Shown piece by piece: positions 1 through 8,847 of a stretch of 64,000 nt of DNA. Position 1 is the first letter of the stretch; every line of letters starts with the position of its first letter. The stretch comes from Gaiella sp. (GTDB lineage: Bacteria > Actinomycetota > Thermoleophilia > Gaiellales > Gaiellaceae). The stretch is taken from positions 62,001 through 126,000 of the forward strand of contig JAOSJZ010000001.1 of NCBI GenBank assembly GCA_027493885.1. The letters run 5' to 3'. The position numbers and the translations under genes are program-made. Under the pieces are notes generated by a model, which searched no databases, had not been told where the DNA came from, and worked only from the letters and a program-made list of their open reading frames with translations.

Positions 1-647
1 ACGCGATCGGATCGGCCGGCCTCGCCGCGCTGATCCTCTTCGACGAGTACGTGCGCGGTCTCGCCGACGAGGGGCTCGACGTCTCGTTCGACCTCGCCGA
101 CCCGTGGGTGATCGCCGGCCTGTTCGTCGGCGGGATGATGCCGTTCCTCTTCGCCTCGCAGGCGATGACCGCGGTCGGCCGTGTCGGCGGCGAGGTCGTC
201 GAGGAGGTGCGCCGCCAGTTCCGCGAGGACCCGGGGATCATGGAGGGCACTTCGCGGCCCGACTACGCGACGTCGATCTCGATCGTCACGGGGTCGGCGA
301 TCAAGAGCATGCTCGTGCCGGCCCTGATCCCGGTCGTGATCCCGATCGTGGTGGGGATCATCAAGCCGGAGATGCTCGGCGGGCTCCTGATCGGGACGAT
401 CGTCACCGGCCTGTTCCTCGCGATCTCGATGACCTCGGGCGGCGGCGCCTGGGACAACGCGAAGAAGCTGATCGAGGACGGCGCGTTCGGCGGGAAGGGG
501 TCGGAGGCCCACGCCGCCGGCGTCACGGGCGACACCGTCGGCGACCCCTACAAGGACACCGCCGGTCCGGCGATCAACCCCATGATCAAGATCGCGAACA
601 TCGTCGCGATCCTGATCATCCCGATCATCGCCTCGATCCACGGGTAG
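1..647 (+). CDS. hppA: Membrane-bound proton-pumping pyrophosphatase, C-terminal part
   Basis: This is the 3' end of a gene that begins before the window; the frame is open from base 3. About 215 residues are visible. Family features seen are the [10 protein letters not shown] membrane segment, the loop [15 protein letters not shown], the conserved [12 protein letters not shown] motif, and [17 protein letters not shown] followed by a final hydrophobic helix. In this family the enzyme couples hydrolysis of pyrophosphate to cation pumping across the membrane, and the AWDNAKK and KDTAGP segments contribute lysine and aspartate residues to the hydrolytic centre. The residue that separates K+-dependent from K+-independent enzymes lies upstream of the window, so the subtype cannot be called. 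A strong hairpin follows the stop. Confidence 0.95.
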   Translation, partial: AIGSAGLAALILFDEYVRGLADEGLDVSFDLADPWVIAGLFVGGMMPFLFASQAMTAVGRVGGEVVEEVRRQFREDPGIMEGTSRPDYATSISIVTGSAIKSMLVPALIPVVIPIVVGIIKPEMLGGLLIGTIVTGLFLAISMTSGGGAWDNAKKLIEDGAFGGKGSEAHAAGVTGDTVGDPYKDTAGPAINPMIKIANIVAILIIPIIASIHG

Positions 648-665
648 CGGGCCCTGACGGGCCCC

Positions 666-704
666 GGCGCTTCGGGGGCCGGCTGTCGCCGGCCCCGAAG
701 CGCC
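666..704. terminator. Bidirectional hairpin terminator between convergent genes
   Basis: A near-perfect inverted repeat has an 18-base left arm (666-683), a TGTC loop and a 17-base right arm (688-704). One G of the left arm is unpaired because a G5 run faces a C4 run. It lies between the pyrophosphatase stop (647) and the stop of the minus-strand Ig-repeat gene (710), so it can serve both. There is no strong T tract, which is usual in high-GC actinobacteria. Confidence 0.7.
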
Positions 705-709
705 ACTGT

Positions 710-2346
710 TCAGCCCGCGGCCGTCGCGACCTGCACGAGGCGCCGGTTCGACACGCCGGCGAGCAGCGGGTCGCCCGCCTTGCGCACGCGAACCCAGAGC
801 TGCACGTTCCGGTCGCCGCCCAGCGGGAACGCCGCGTTCGGCGTCATCCGCAGCCGCGCCCAGCCGTCCCTGCCGCTTCGCTGCTCGCCGGGCCCCGAGG
901 TGAGGAGCGGCGTCGAGCGCGCGAAGACGAGCGCCTCGCGCACGACGTACCCGCGCGTGTCGACGACCCGCACCCGGAGCTCGAACGGCCGCTCTCGCGA
1001 CCGTACCGGGTTCGGCGTGAACACGATCTCCGCGGCCACGAGCCGCTCGGGCAGGGACACGCTCGTGGCGGGGATCGAGATCTTGCCGTCCGGCAGCCGG
1101 ATCGCGCCAACGGGGAGGCCGGAGGTCGGCGGCGCCGGGGCCGGCGCCGTCGCCTGCACGAGCGCCGTCGGCCCCGACGCCGCGGTCGCCGCACCCACGG
1201 TGTTGCGTGCGGTTACCCGCGTTCGGAGCCGGCGGCCGACGTCGTCCGCGGTGGGGACGTACTGGGTTGCCGTCGCGCCGGCGATCGCAGGGCAGTCGGA
1301 GCCGCTCGGCTCCCCGCCGTCCGCGTCGCAGCGAAGCCACTGGTAGGTGAAGACGAGCGGCGACGTGCCGATCCACACGCCCGCGGTCGAGGTGAGGACC
1401 TGGCCGCGCGCCGGCGTCCCGAGGATGACGGGCAGCGTCCTGTTCGACGGTGCCTGCGCCGCCGGCGTCGTCGTCGCCTGGACGACCACGGTTGCATTGG
1501 AGGCCACGGTCTGGACGCCGAGGCTGTTCGACGCGGTGACGCGGATCCGCATGCGTGAGCCGACGTCGTCGCTTCCGAGCGTGTAGCTCGAGGAGGTGGC
1601 GGACGGGATGACGGCGCAGTTCGAGCCGTCCGGCAGCCCGCCGTCCGCGCCGCAGCGCACCCATTGGTACGCGTACGAGATGGGCGTCGCTCCGGACCAC
1701 ACGCCGACGCTCGCGAAGAGAAGCCGCCCCCGGGTCAGGGTGCCGCTGATCGACGGCTCCGTCGTGTTGTGCGGAGGACCGACGGTCGGCGACTGCGTAA
1801 CCGTCTCCGTCGCGTTCGACGTCGCCGTCGCCGAGCCCGCGGAGTTCGACGCGGTGACCTGGACACGAAGGCGCTTGCCGACGTCGTCGCTTCCGAGCGT
1901 GTAGGTCGAGCTCGTGGCGCCCGGGACGGTCGGGCAGTTCGAGCCATCGGGCAGCCCGCCGTCGGCTCCGCAGCGCACCCACTGGTACCCGTAGGCCAGC
2001 GTCGTGCCCGTCCAGGTCCCGGTCGCGGCGCTGAGCGTCAACCCCTCGACGGGCGACCCGGAGATCGTGGGCTCGGCGGTGTTCGCGGGCACCGTGACCG
2101 CGGTGACGACCGCGGTCTGCCCCGACTCGGCGCTCGCCGACCCCTCGGCGTTCGAGGCCGTCACCTCCACGCGGAGCGTCGAGCCGATGTCGGCGCCCGC
2201 GACGACGTAGCTCTGGCTCGTCTCGCCCGCGATCGGTGCGCAGCCCGCGCCTGCGGCATCGCAGCGAAGCCACGCATAGGCGTAGGAGATCGGCGGTGTC
2301 CCTTCCCTCGTCGCGGTCTCCCCCCGGCGTGCACGCCCGGTGCCGG
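710..2346 (-). pseudogene. 5'-truncated Ig-like repeat surface protein
   Basis: About 545 codons are open with no usable start: the frame is closed upstream by a stop at 2350-2348, and the only GTG (2170) lies inside a repeat. Four tandem Ig-like modules of about 95-105 residues are present. Each has the core YQWxRC, a second Cys about 10-15 residues later, then GATxxxYxxxxxDVGxxLRVxVTASN. The first module begins abruptly at about 2303 at GTPPISYAYAW, where similarity to the other modules stops. A different C-terminal domain follows, with many Val and Arg and the motif SNRRLVQV. No signal peptide is visible, although such proteins are normally exported. The gene is therefore probably a broken remnant or joined to a lost 5' half. 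It was called pseudogene because of the missing start and export signal; translation from an internal GTG cannot be excluded. Confidence 0.7.
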
Positions 2347-2503
2347 ATCACGGCACCGCGCTACCCGCGTGCACATCGTTACGAGCCGCACGTTAAGGGG
2401 ATCCGGTGAGATGTTCAACGGCCCGGACGCGCGGCGGTCTCGCGCCGCTGCCGGGCGTACACTCGCGCGCGTGCCAGGGAGCCGACGGCGGCGAGAGGTG
2501 CGG

Positions 2504-4369
2504 ATGGAGCGCGTGCTCGGCACGCCCGCGCTCTTCGCCACGGCCTACGGCAACGTCGGCTCGTCGATCTACTACGCGCTCGGCCTGACGGCGGTCTTCG
2601 CGCTCGGGCTCACGCCGCTCGTCTTCGTCCTCGCGGGGATCGTCTTCGCGGCGACGGCGGCGACGTACGCCGAGGGAACCGTCCGCTTCCCCGAGGCGGG
2701 CGGCTCCTCGAGCTTCGCCCGGCACGGGTTCAACGAGCTCGTCTCGTTCGGCGCCGCGTGGGCGCAGACGCTCGTCTACGTCGTCACGATCGCGACGTCC
2801 GCATTCTTCGTCCCGCACTATCTCTCGATCTTCTGGGAGCCGCTCAAGTCGAACCCGTGGGACGTCGTCGGCGGCGCGATCGTGATCGTCGTTCTCGTCT
2901 CGCTCAACGTCGTCGGCGTCACCGAGGCGGCGAAGCTCTCGATCGGCCTCGCCGTGATCGACTTCGCGACGCAGGTGCTGCTCGTGCTGCTCGGGTTCGC
3001 GCTCGTCTTCAGCCCCGAGGTGCTCGCCGACAACGTCCACTGGGGCACGGCGCCGACGTGGGCCAACCTCGCCGTGGCGATCCCGGTCGCGATGCTCGCG
3101 TACACCGGCGTCGAGACGGTGTCGAACCTCGCAGAAGAGGCGCGCGAGCCCGAGCGGAGCGTCCCGAACGCGTACAAGCTCGTCGCGGTTGCGGTCTTCG
3201 CCATCTACTTCACGCTGCCGCTGATCGCGCTCTCGGCGCTCCCGGTGGAGACGATCGACGGCGAGCTGACGACGCTGCTTGCGCTGCCGCCGGAGCAGGG
3301 CGGCTTCGCGAACGACCCGATCCTCGGGGTCGCCGACAACCTCGGGCTCGAGGGAGGCCTGCTCCGCGCGCTGCAGCTGTACGTCGGCGTGCTCGCCGCG
3401 ACGATCCTCTTCATCGCGACGAACGCGGGGATCATCGGCGCGTCGCGGATCACGTACTCGATGTCGACGTACCGGCAGCTGCCCGAGGTCTTCCGCCGGC
3501 TCCACCCACGGCTGAAGACGCCCCACATCGCGCTCGTCCTGTTCGCAGGGATCGTGCCGATCGTGATCCTGCTGCCCGGCGACGTGGAGTTCGTCGGCAC
3601 GCTGTACTCGCTCGGCGCGACGCTCTCGTTCACCGTCGCGCACGCGGCCATGATCCGCCTGCGGATGCGGCCGGATCCGGCCGTCACGTACCGGGCGAGG
3701 CCGAACCTGCGGCTTCGCGGTGTCGACTGGCCCGTGTTCGCGATCCTCGGCGGGCTCGCGACGGGAATCTCGTTCTGCGTGATCCTCGTCCAGAACCCGC
3801 TCACGCGGTGGGTCGGGCTCGCGTGGATCGTCCTCGGTCTCGTCGGGTACGCGATCTACAGGCGGCGCTTCGTGCGCGCCCCGCTCAGGGCGACGCTGAA
3901 GGCGCCGCCCGCGTTCGGCGCCGCGCTCGCGCTCGAGTACCGCCGCGTCGTGGTGCCGATCGTCCCGGGTCGTCCCTCCGACGACGCGCTCGACGTCGCC
4001 TGCCGGCTTGCCGCCGAGCGCGGCGCGCGCGTCGTCGCGCTGACGGTGATCGAGGTGCCGCTCGAGCTGCCGCTCGACGCGGAGCTTCCGGACGAGGAGC
4101 GGGTCGCGAACGACGAGCTGGACGAGGCCGTCGCGATCGGCGAGACGTACGGCGTCCACATCACCACGCGTCTCGTACGCGGCCGCAGCGCCTCGGTCGA
4201 GATCGTCCGCGAGGCCGAGCGGCGCGGCGCCGAAATCATCGTCCTCGGCTCGCCGCGCAAGGACCTCACGCGTCGCCGCGGCGTGTTCGGCTCGACCGTC
4301 GACCGCGTGATGCGCAACGCGCCGTGCCGGGTGATGGTCACCGCCTCGCGCGAGAGGCCCGCGGCGTGA
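2504..4369 (+). CDS. APC-superfamily permease with C-terminal universal stress domain (first copy)
   Basis: The 621-residue protein has about 12 hydrophobic segments over residues 10-470. The APC-like first helix is LFATAYGNVGSSIYYALG and a conserved loop NLAEEAREPERSVP lies near residue 205. A Usp (universal stress, nucleotide-binding) domain of about 140 residues begins at YRRVVVPIV and contains IIVLGSPRK and the FGSTVDRVMRNAPC ending. The ATG at 2504 was chosen because GAGAGG lies 6 bases upstream and the protein then starts at the usual MERVLGTPALF; the frame is open much further upstream but without homology. The family label would be amino acid permease. The neighbours are K+ regulators (RCK proteins, Kht-type antiporter, Trk), and the KimA K+ importer is also an APC protein with a cytosolic C-terminal domain, so K+ transport is an alternative. 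It overlaps the next small gene by 4 bases. Confidence 0.85.
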   Translation: MERVLGTPALFATAYGNVGSSIYYALGLTAVFALGLTPLVFVLAGIVFAATAATYAEGTVRFPEAGGSSSFARHGFNELVSFGAAWAQTLVYVVTIATSAFFVPHYLSIFWEPLKSNPWDVVGGAIVIVVLVSLNVVGVTEAAKLSIGLAVIDFATQVLLVLLGFALVFSPEVLADNVHWGTAPTWANLAVAIPVAMLAYTGVETVSNLAEEAREPERSVPNAYKLVAVAVFAIYFTLPLIALSALPVETIDGELTTLLALPPEQGGFANDPILGVADNLGLEGGLLRALQLYVGVLAATILFIATNAGIIGASRITYSMSTYRQLPEVFRRLHPRLKTPHIALVLFAGIVPIVILLPGDVEFVGTLYSLGATLSFTVAHAAMIRLRMRPDPAVTYRARPNLRLRGVDWPVFAILGGLATGISFCVILVQNPLTRWVGLAWIVLGLVGYAIYRRRFVRAPLRATLKAPPAFGAALALEYRRVVVPIVPGRPSDDALDVACRLAAERGARVVALTVIEVPLELPLDAELPDEERVANDELDEAVAIGETYGVHITTRLVRGRSASVEIVREAERRGAEIIVLGSPRKDLTRRRGVFGSTVDRVMRNAPCRVMVTASRERPAA

Positions 4370-4545
4370 GGTGGTACAGCCACGCGGTCTACGCGTTCGG
4401 GGTCGCCTTCGTGGCGATCGGGGTCGCACTCCTCGTCGTCACCGCGTCGCACGGCGGCGGTGTCCTCGGCTTCCTCCTCGGCGGGCTCTTCGTGGCGCTC
4501 GGCGTCGCGCGCATCCAGCTCGAGCGCAAGCGGGGAGACCGCTGA
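4366..4545 (+). CDS. Small two-helix membrane protein between the permeases
   Basis: This 59-residue protein starts at GTG 4366, overlapping the permease stop in GTGA, and ends in TGATG with the next permease start, so translation is probably coupled on both sides. Two hydrophobic stretches (about residues 6-25 and 30-47) are joined by a Gly-rich turn HGGGVLG, followed by a basic tail QLERKRGDR. No family was recognised. Its strict placement between two paralogous permeases suggests an accessory or regulatory subunit, which is inference only. Confidence 0.7.
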   Translation: MRWYSHAVYAFGVAFVAIGVALLVVTASHGGGVLGFLLGGLFVALGVARIQLERKRGDR

Positions 4546-6431
4546 TGGCTCGCAAGGTGCGGGGCTTCGAGCGCGTCCTCGACGCTCCGGCGCTGTTCGC
4601 CGTCGCCTACGGCGAGATCGGCTCGTCGATCTACGTGGCGCTCGGGATCGTCGCCGCCTCGGCGCTCGGCCTGACCCCTGTCGTCCTCGCCGTGACCGGC
4701 GTCGTGTTCGTCCTCGTCGCGCTGTCGTACGCGGAAGGCACCGCGGCGATCCCCGAGACCGGCGGCGCCGAGACGTTCACCCGGCGCGCGTTCAACGATC
4801 TCGTCGGCTTCGTCACCGGCTGGGCGCTCTTCCTCGACTACCTGATCGTGATCGCTCTCTCCGCGCTCTTCCTGCCCCACTACGTCGGCGCGGCCCTCGA
4901 GGCGGACGCGCTCCGCGGCCGTCCCTGGGACGTCGTCGCCGCGGTCGCGGCGATCGGGGCGATCGGCACCGTCCGCCTCGTCCGCCGCACGCGGCTGCAC
5001 CGGCCCGCGCTCGCGGTCGCGCTGCTCGACCTCGTCGTACAGGCGATGATCGTCGTCCTCGGTCTCGCGCTCGTGCTCTCGCCGTCGGCCCTGGTGGAAG
5101 GCCTCTCGCTCGCGCCCGGCCAGGACTGGCTCGACGACCTTCTCTTCGCGATCCCCCTCGGCTTCCTCGCGTACACCGGCCTCGAGACCGTCGCCAATCT
5201 CGCCGAGGAGGCGCGCGAGCCCGGTCGCACGCTGCCGCGGTCGCTCTTCTCGGCGATCGGGCTCGTCGTCATCTTGAGCGTGCTCGTCGCGGTCGTCGGC
5301 GTGAGCGCCTTCCCGGCGGGCGCCGACGGTACGTCCGAGCTCGGCAGCACCTGGCTCGAGGCGCCCCTCGTCGGCATCGTCACGGCGTTCTCCGAGGAGC
5401 TTCCGGCGAGTCTCGTCGAGGTGGTCCGGGTCGCGGTCGGGCTCTCGTCCGCGCTCATCCTGCTGATGGCGATCACGACCTCGATCTCGGGGTGCGCGCG
5501 GCTCGCGCACTCGATGGGGACGCACGGGATGCTCCCGCGCGGGATCGGACGGTTCGAGCGCCGGACGCTCGTCGCGCGCGAAACGATCGCCGCGATCACC
5601 CTGGTCGCGATCGGGATCGTGCTCGCGGGCGCAATGGTGGCGGACGAGGCGAAGTTCCTCGCGAGCACGTACTCCTTCGGCGTCCTCCTCGCGTTCACGC
5701 TGGCACAGGTGGCGGTGATCCGCCTGCGGCGGCGCGAGCCTGACCTGCCCCGCCCGTTCCGGGCGCGGCCCGACGTGCGGATCGGGGGCGTCCACGTCCC
5801 GCTCGCGGCCGTCGTCGGGGCGCCGCTGACCGGCGCGATCTTCGTCCTCGCCATGGTGACGCACCAGGGGGCGCGCTACGCGGGCCCCGCGTGGCTCGCG
5901 CTCGGCCTCGCCGTCTACGTCGCTACCCGCTGGCGCGCGCGCAGGGGCATGCTCGAGGATGTCGACCCGCGACGCGCGCTCCCCGGCGGTGCCTCGTTCC
6001 GCCGGATCCTCGTCCCGATGAAGCTCGGCGACATCGGCGAGGAGATGGTCGCGACCGCGGTCGCGCTCGCGAAGGAGAGCGGCGCGACGGTCGAGGCGAT
6101 CACGGTCGTGCAGGTTCCGCGCGAGCGGGAGCTCGAGGCGCCGCTCGAGCCGGCGGTCGCGGAGCAGGCAGACGCGTCCGTCGCCGAGGCGCGCGCGCTC
6201 GGGGACGAGAACGACGTCGAGGTGCAGGCTGACGCGGTGCGCGCACGGTCGATCGGGCACGCGATCGTCGAGGAGGCCACCCGCCGGCGGGCGGACCTGA
6301 TCGTGCTCGGCTCGTCGCCGCGGTGGCGCCGGCAGTCGCGATTCTTCTCCCCGACCGTCGACCACGTCCTCCAGCACGCGCCTTGCGAGGTGCTCGTCGT
6401 CGCGTTTCCCGAGGGTGTGTTCGACGAGTAA
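4545..6431 (+). CDS. APC-superfamily permease with C-terminal universal stress domain (second copy)
   Basis: The 628-residue paralogue of the 2504-4369 gene has the same architecture: APC helices starting FERVLDAPALFAVAYGEIGSS, the loop NLAEEAREPGRTLP, and a Usp domain from about residue 485 (FRRILVPMKLGDIGEE) ending in VLGSSPRWRRQSRFFSPTVD and HAPCEVLVVAF. The ATG at 4545 shares its A with the TGA of the small gene upstream. The pair with the intervening 59-residue protein looks like one operon that continues into two RCK genes. The transported ion or solute is not shown by the sequence; amino acid or K+/H+ symport are the main options, with K+ favoured by context. Confidence 0.85.
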   Translation: MARKVRGFERVLDAPALFAVAYGEIGSSIYVALGIVAASALGLTPVVLAVTGVVFVLVALSYAEGTAAIPETGGAETFTRRAFNDLVGFVTGWALFLDYLIVIALSALFLPHYVGAALEADALRGRPWDVVAAVAAIGAIGTVRLVRRTRLHRPALAVALLDLVVQAMIVVLGLALVLSPSALVEGLSLAPGQDWLDDLLFAIPLGFLAYTGLETVANLAEEAREPGRTLPRSLFSAIGLVVILSVLVAVVGVSAFPAGADGTSELGSTWLEAPLVGIVTAFSEELPASLVEVVRVAVGLSSALILLMAITTSISGCARLAHSMGTHGMLPRGIGRFERRTLVARETIAAITLVAIGIVLAGAMVADEAKFLASTYSFGVLLAFTLAQVAVIRLRRREPDLPRPFRARPDVRIGGVHVPLAAVVGAPLTGAIFVLAMVTHQGARYAGPAWLALGLAVYVATRWRARRGMLEDVDPRRALPGGASFRRILVPMKLGDIGEEMVATAVALAKESGATVEAITVVQVPRERELEAPLEPAVAEQADASVAEARALGDENDVEVQADAVRARSIGHAIVEEATRRRADLIVLGSSPRWRRQSRFFSPTVDHVLQHAPCEVLVVAFPEGVFDE

Positions 6432-6441
6432 CCTCAGCTCC

Positions 6442-6867
6442 GTGAAGGCGGTGATCATCGGGTGCGGACGCGTCGGCGCCTCCGTCGCGAAGCAGCTCTT
6501 CGAGGAGGGCTGGGACGTCACCTGCGTCGACGAGGACGAGACCGCGCTCACGCGGCTCGGCGACTGGCGCGGCGGCTTCGTGATCGGGCACGGGATGGAC
6601 CTCGAGATCCTCGACCGCGCGGGTGTCGCGAAGGCGGACGCTGCGGTGGTCGCGACGGACGGCGACAACTCGAACATCGTGATCGGGCAGATCCTCCAGC
6701 GTCGCTACGGCGTGGGCTGCGTGGTCGTCCGGGTCTTCGACCCGCGGCGGGCGGACTTCTACGCTCAGCGAGGGCTGCGGACGGTGTGCCCGACGAAGAC
6801 GGCGATCGCGACGCTCGCGGACATCGTGCGCTCGTGCGACGCGACTCCCGTCGGGACGCCCGGCTGA
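6442..6867 (+). CDS. RCK N-domain (TrkA-N) potassium-channel/transporter regulator
   Basis: The 141-residue protein has one Rossmann-type RCK domain: GCGRVGASVAKQL is the dinucleotide-binding loop, VDEDETAL carries the acidic residue that binds the ribose at the end of strand 2, and ATDGDNSNIVIGQI is the typical later motif. There is no RCK-C domain. The start is GTG 6442, 10 bases after the permease stop. It overlaps the next RCK gene by 3 bases (TGATG). Such proteins sense NAD(H) or ATP/ADP and gate K+ transport systems. The upstream permeases or the downstream antiporter are plausible partners. Confidence 0.85.
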   Translation: MKAVIIGCGRVGASVAKQLFEEGWDVTCVDEDETALTRLGDWRGGFVIGHGMDLEILDRAGVAKADAAVVATDGDNSNIVIGQILQRRYGVGCVVVRVFDPRRADFYAQRGLRTVCPTKTAIATLADIVRSCDATPVGTPG

Positions 6868-7527
6868 TGTACGCGATCGTCGCCGGCGGAGGGAAGGTCG
6901 GCGCGAACATCACGCGCTCGCTCGTCCGGATGGGGCACGAGGTCACCCTCGTCGAGCAGCGCCGCGACCGCTTCGAGCAGCTAGAGGCCGAGCTCGGGCC
7001 GATCGTCCTCCAGGGCGATGCGACCGAGCTGCACGTGCTCGAGCGGGCCGGCATCGCGCGCCCGCCCGAGATCGTGCTCGCGGTGACGGGAGACGACGAG
7101 GACAACGTCGTCATCTCGCAGCTCGCCAAGGAGGGCTACGGCGTGCGAAAGGCGATCGCGCGCGTCAACGACCCGCGCAACCAGCCGTACTTCGACGTGC
7201 TCGGGATCACGCAGACGGTCTGCGCCACCTCCGGCCTGCTCGGGCTCGTCGAGCACGAGGTCCCGGAGCACGGCCTCGTCAAGCTCCTCGAGCTGCGCGG
7301 GGAAGGGCTCGAGCTCGTCGAGCTGCTCGTTCCGCCAGACGCTCCGGCCGCCGGCAAGCGCGTCGCAGGCATTGCGCTCCCCCGACGGCGCCAAGCTCGT
7401 CTCGGTGATGCGCCAGGGCGTGGGTGAGATCGTCCGGGACGAGACGGTGATCCGTCCGGGCGACCAGGTCGTCGCGATCCTGAAGCCCGGCGTCGAGGAC
7501 CGCCTTCGCCGCGCCGTGATCGGCTAG
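6867..7527 (+). CDS. RCK (TrkA-N/TrkA-C) K+ transport regulator, frameshifted
   Basis: The first 170 residues give an intact TrkA-N domain (AGGGKVGANITRSL, then VEQRRDRFEQL and VTGDDEDNVVISQLAK) and the start of a TrkA-C domain. At the C5 run 7379-7383 the frame breaks. Removing one C lets reading continue as LPDGAKLVSVMRQG and then IRPGDQVVAILKPG to the TAG at 7525-7527, which is a normal RCK-C ending. The full protein would be about 219 residues, the usual length for a KtrA/TrkA subunit. The ATG at 6867 overlaps the upstream stop. The break is more likely a homopolymer error than real inactivation, because the downstream half is perfectly conserved. Confidence 0.8.
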
Positions 7528-7607
7528 CGAGCCCTGCAGAGGCGCTTCGCCGCAGGCGACGTGCCGGCGCCCTGGGAGAATGCCGGCATGCGCTGCGCGT
7601 CTTCTAG

Positions 7608-7630
7608 CCTCGCCGCCGAAGGCGGCGAGG
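7608..7630 (+). promoter_or_regulatory. Hairpin covering the ribosome binding site of the antiporter gene
   Basis: A perfect 10-bp stem (7608-7617 with 7621-7630) closed by a GAA triloop ends one base before the GTG start at 7632. Its right arm contains GGCGAGG, the only Shine-Dalgarno-like sequence for that start. It could act as a terminator for the preceding RCK operon, as a translational lock on the antiporter mRNA, or both. Confidence 0.5.
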
Positions 7631-7631
7631 A

Positions 7632-8804
7632 GTGACCCTCTCGGAGCTCGCAGTCACGATCGCCGTCCTCGGCGCGCTCGGCCTCGTCGCGAGCCGGTTC
7701 GGGCTCTCGGCGATCCCCGCATACCTGCTCGCGGGAATCATCCTGGGCCCGAACGACCCGCAGCTCGTCCAGCTCGTGCAGCCGTCGGAGGTGACCGACT
7801 TCGTGGCGGAGCTCGGGCTGATCTTCCTGCTCTTCTTTCTCGGGCTCGAGTTCAGCGTCGAGCGGCTGGTTCGCAGCGGCCGCCACGTCGGCCTCGGCGG
7901 TGCCGCCGACCTCCTCGTCAACGCCGGGCTCGGGCTCCTGGTGGGGATCGCGGCCTTCGGGCCGACGTTCGCCGCGGTCGTGGTCGCCGCCTGCGTCTAC
8001 GTCTCGTCGAGCGCCATCGCCGTGAAGGCGCTGATCGACTTCCGCCGCCTGGCCGACGACGAGACGGATCTCGTGCTGGCGATCCTCCTCTTCGAGGACA
8101 TCGCGATCGCCGCGATGCTCGGCTTCGTCGCGACCGGGGGCGGCGGCGTCGCGACCACGGCGGGCGTCACCGTCAAGGCGCTCCTCTTCGTCGGGGCGGC
8201 GCTCGCCGCGTCGCGCTGGCTCGGCGCGTGGCTCGGGCGCCAGCTCGCCCGGCTCGAGCTCGAGTTCTTCGTGCTCGCGGTGTTCGGCTTCGTGATCGCG
8301 ATGAGCGCGGTGGCGAAGGAGCTCGAGCTGTCCGAGGCGATCGGCGCGCTGATGGCGGGCGTCGTTCTCTCCGAGAGCGGGGTGCGCGAGGAGATCGAGC
8401 AGCGCTTCTTCTCCGTGCGGGACGTCTTCGCCGCGTTCTTCTTCTTCGCGTTCGCGCTGACGATCGACGTCTCGCGGCTGGGCGACGTCGGGTGGATCGT
8501 CCTGCTCGCGCTCGCGGCGACGCTCGTCGGCAAGGTCGGTGTCGGCGTCGTCGCCGGTCGGCTCGGCGGCTTCACCGCGCGCCAGGGGATCAACGCCGGC
8601 GCCGCGCTCGTCGCGCACGGCGAGTTCACGATCATCCTCGCGCAGCTCGCGGCCGGGAACGCCGCGCTCGCGCTCGCCGACCGCGACACGATCGTGGCGT
8701 TCGCCGGCCTCTACGTGCTCGCGAGCGCCACGCTCGGCGTCGTGCTGATGAAGGAGTCGAAGCGCCTCGGGCGCCTGCTCCGTCCGGCAGGAGGGTTCGA
8801 ATGA
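7632..8804 (+). CDS. khtU: CPA2-family cation:proton antiporter (KhtU-like)
   Basis: The 390-residue polytopic protein has about 12 hydrophobic segments and CPA2 signatures: LGLVASRFGLSAIPAYLLAGIILGP near the N terminus, FLLFFLGLEFSVE, and later AHGEFTIILAQ. It is a membrane domain only, without a fused RCK domain. Instead, the next gene encodes a stand-alone TrkA-C protein, the arrangement of the Bacillus KhtTU K+ efflux system. The likely role is K+ (or Na+)/H+ antiport that protects against alkali or excess K+. The start is GTG 7632, just after the hairpin that covers its ribosome binding site. The symbol is by family and context; substrate specificity is not shown. Confidence 0.85.
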   Translation: MTLSELAVTIAVLGALGLVASRFGLSAIPAYLLAGIILGPNDPQLVQLVQPSEVTDFVAELGLIFLLFFLGLEFSVERLVRSGRHVGLGGAADLLVNAGLGLLVGIAAFGPTFAAVVVAACVYVSSSAIAVKALIDFRRLADDETDLVLAILLFEDIAIAAMLGFVATGGGGVATTAGVTVKALLFVGAALAASRWLGAWLGRQLARLELEFFVLAVFGFVIAMSAVAKELELSEAIGALMAGVVLSESGVREEIEQRFFSVRDVFAAFFFFAFALTIDVSRLGDVGWIVLLALAATLVGKVGVGVVAGRLGGFTARQGINAGAALVAHGEFTIILAQLAAGNAALALADRDTIVAFAGLYVLASATLGVVLMKESKRLGRLLRPAGGFE

Positions 8805-8847
8805 GCGCGCTCCTGCTTCACTGTGTGAGAGGGTTAGAGGAGGGTCG

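Noticed and set aside
2388..2400. Possible seventh MarR operator (CGTTAAGG) before the first permease
   Set aside because: Only a single weak half-like match without TATCTT on the other side.
1664..2503. N-terminal extension of the first permease reading back to 1664
   Set aside because: The extra frame is Arg-rich shadow of the opposite Ig-repeat gene; a proper ribosome site and family start are at 2504.
2393..4429. Long open frame on the minus strand (678 codons) opposite the permease gene
   Set aside because: Composition is almost only Arg, Asp, Glu, His and Pro, the expected shadow of high-GC codon bias; the plus strand carries clear membrane protein motifs. The same applies to 4389-6677, 20736-21983 and 26683-29037 on the minus strand.
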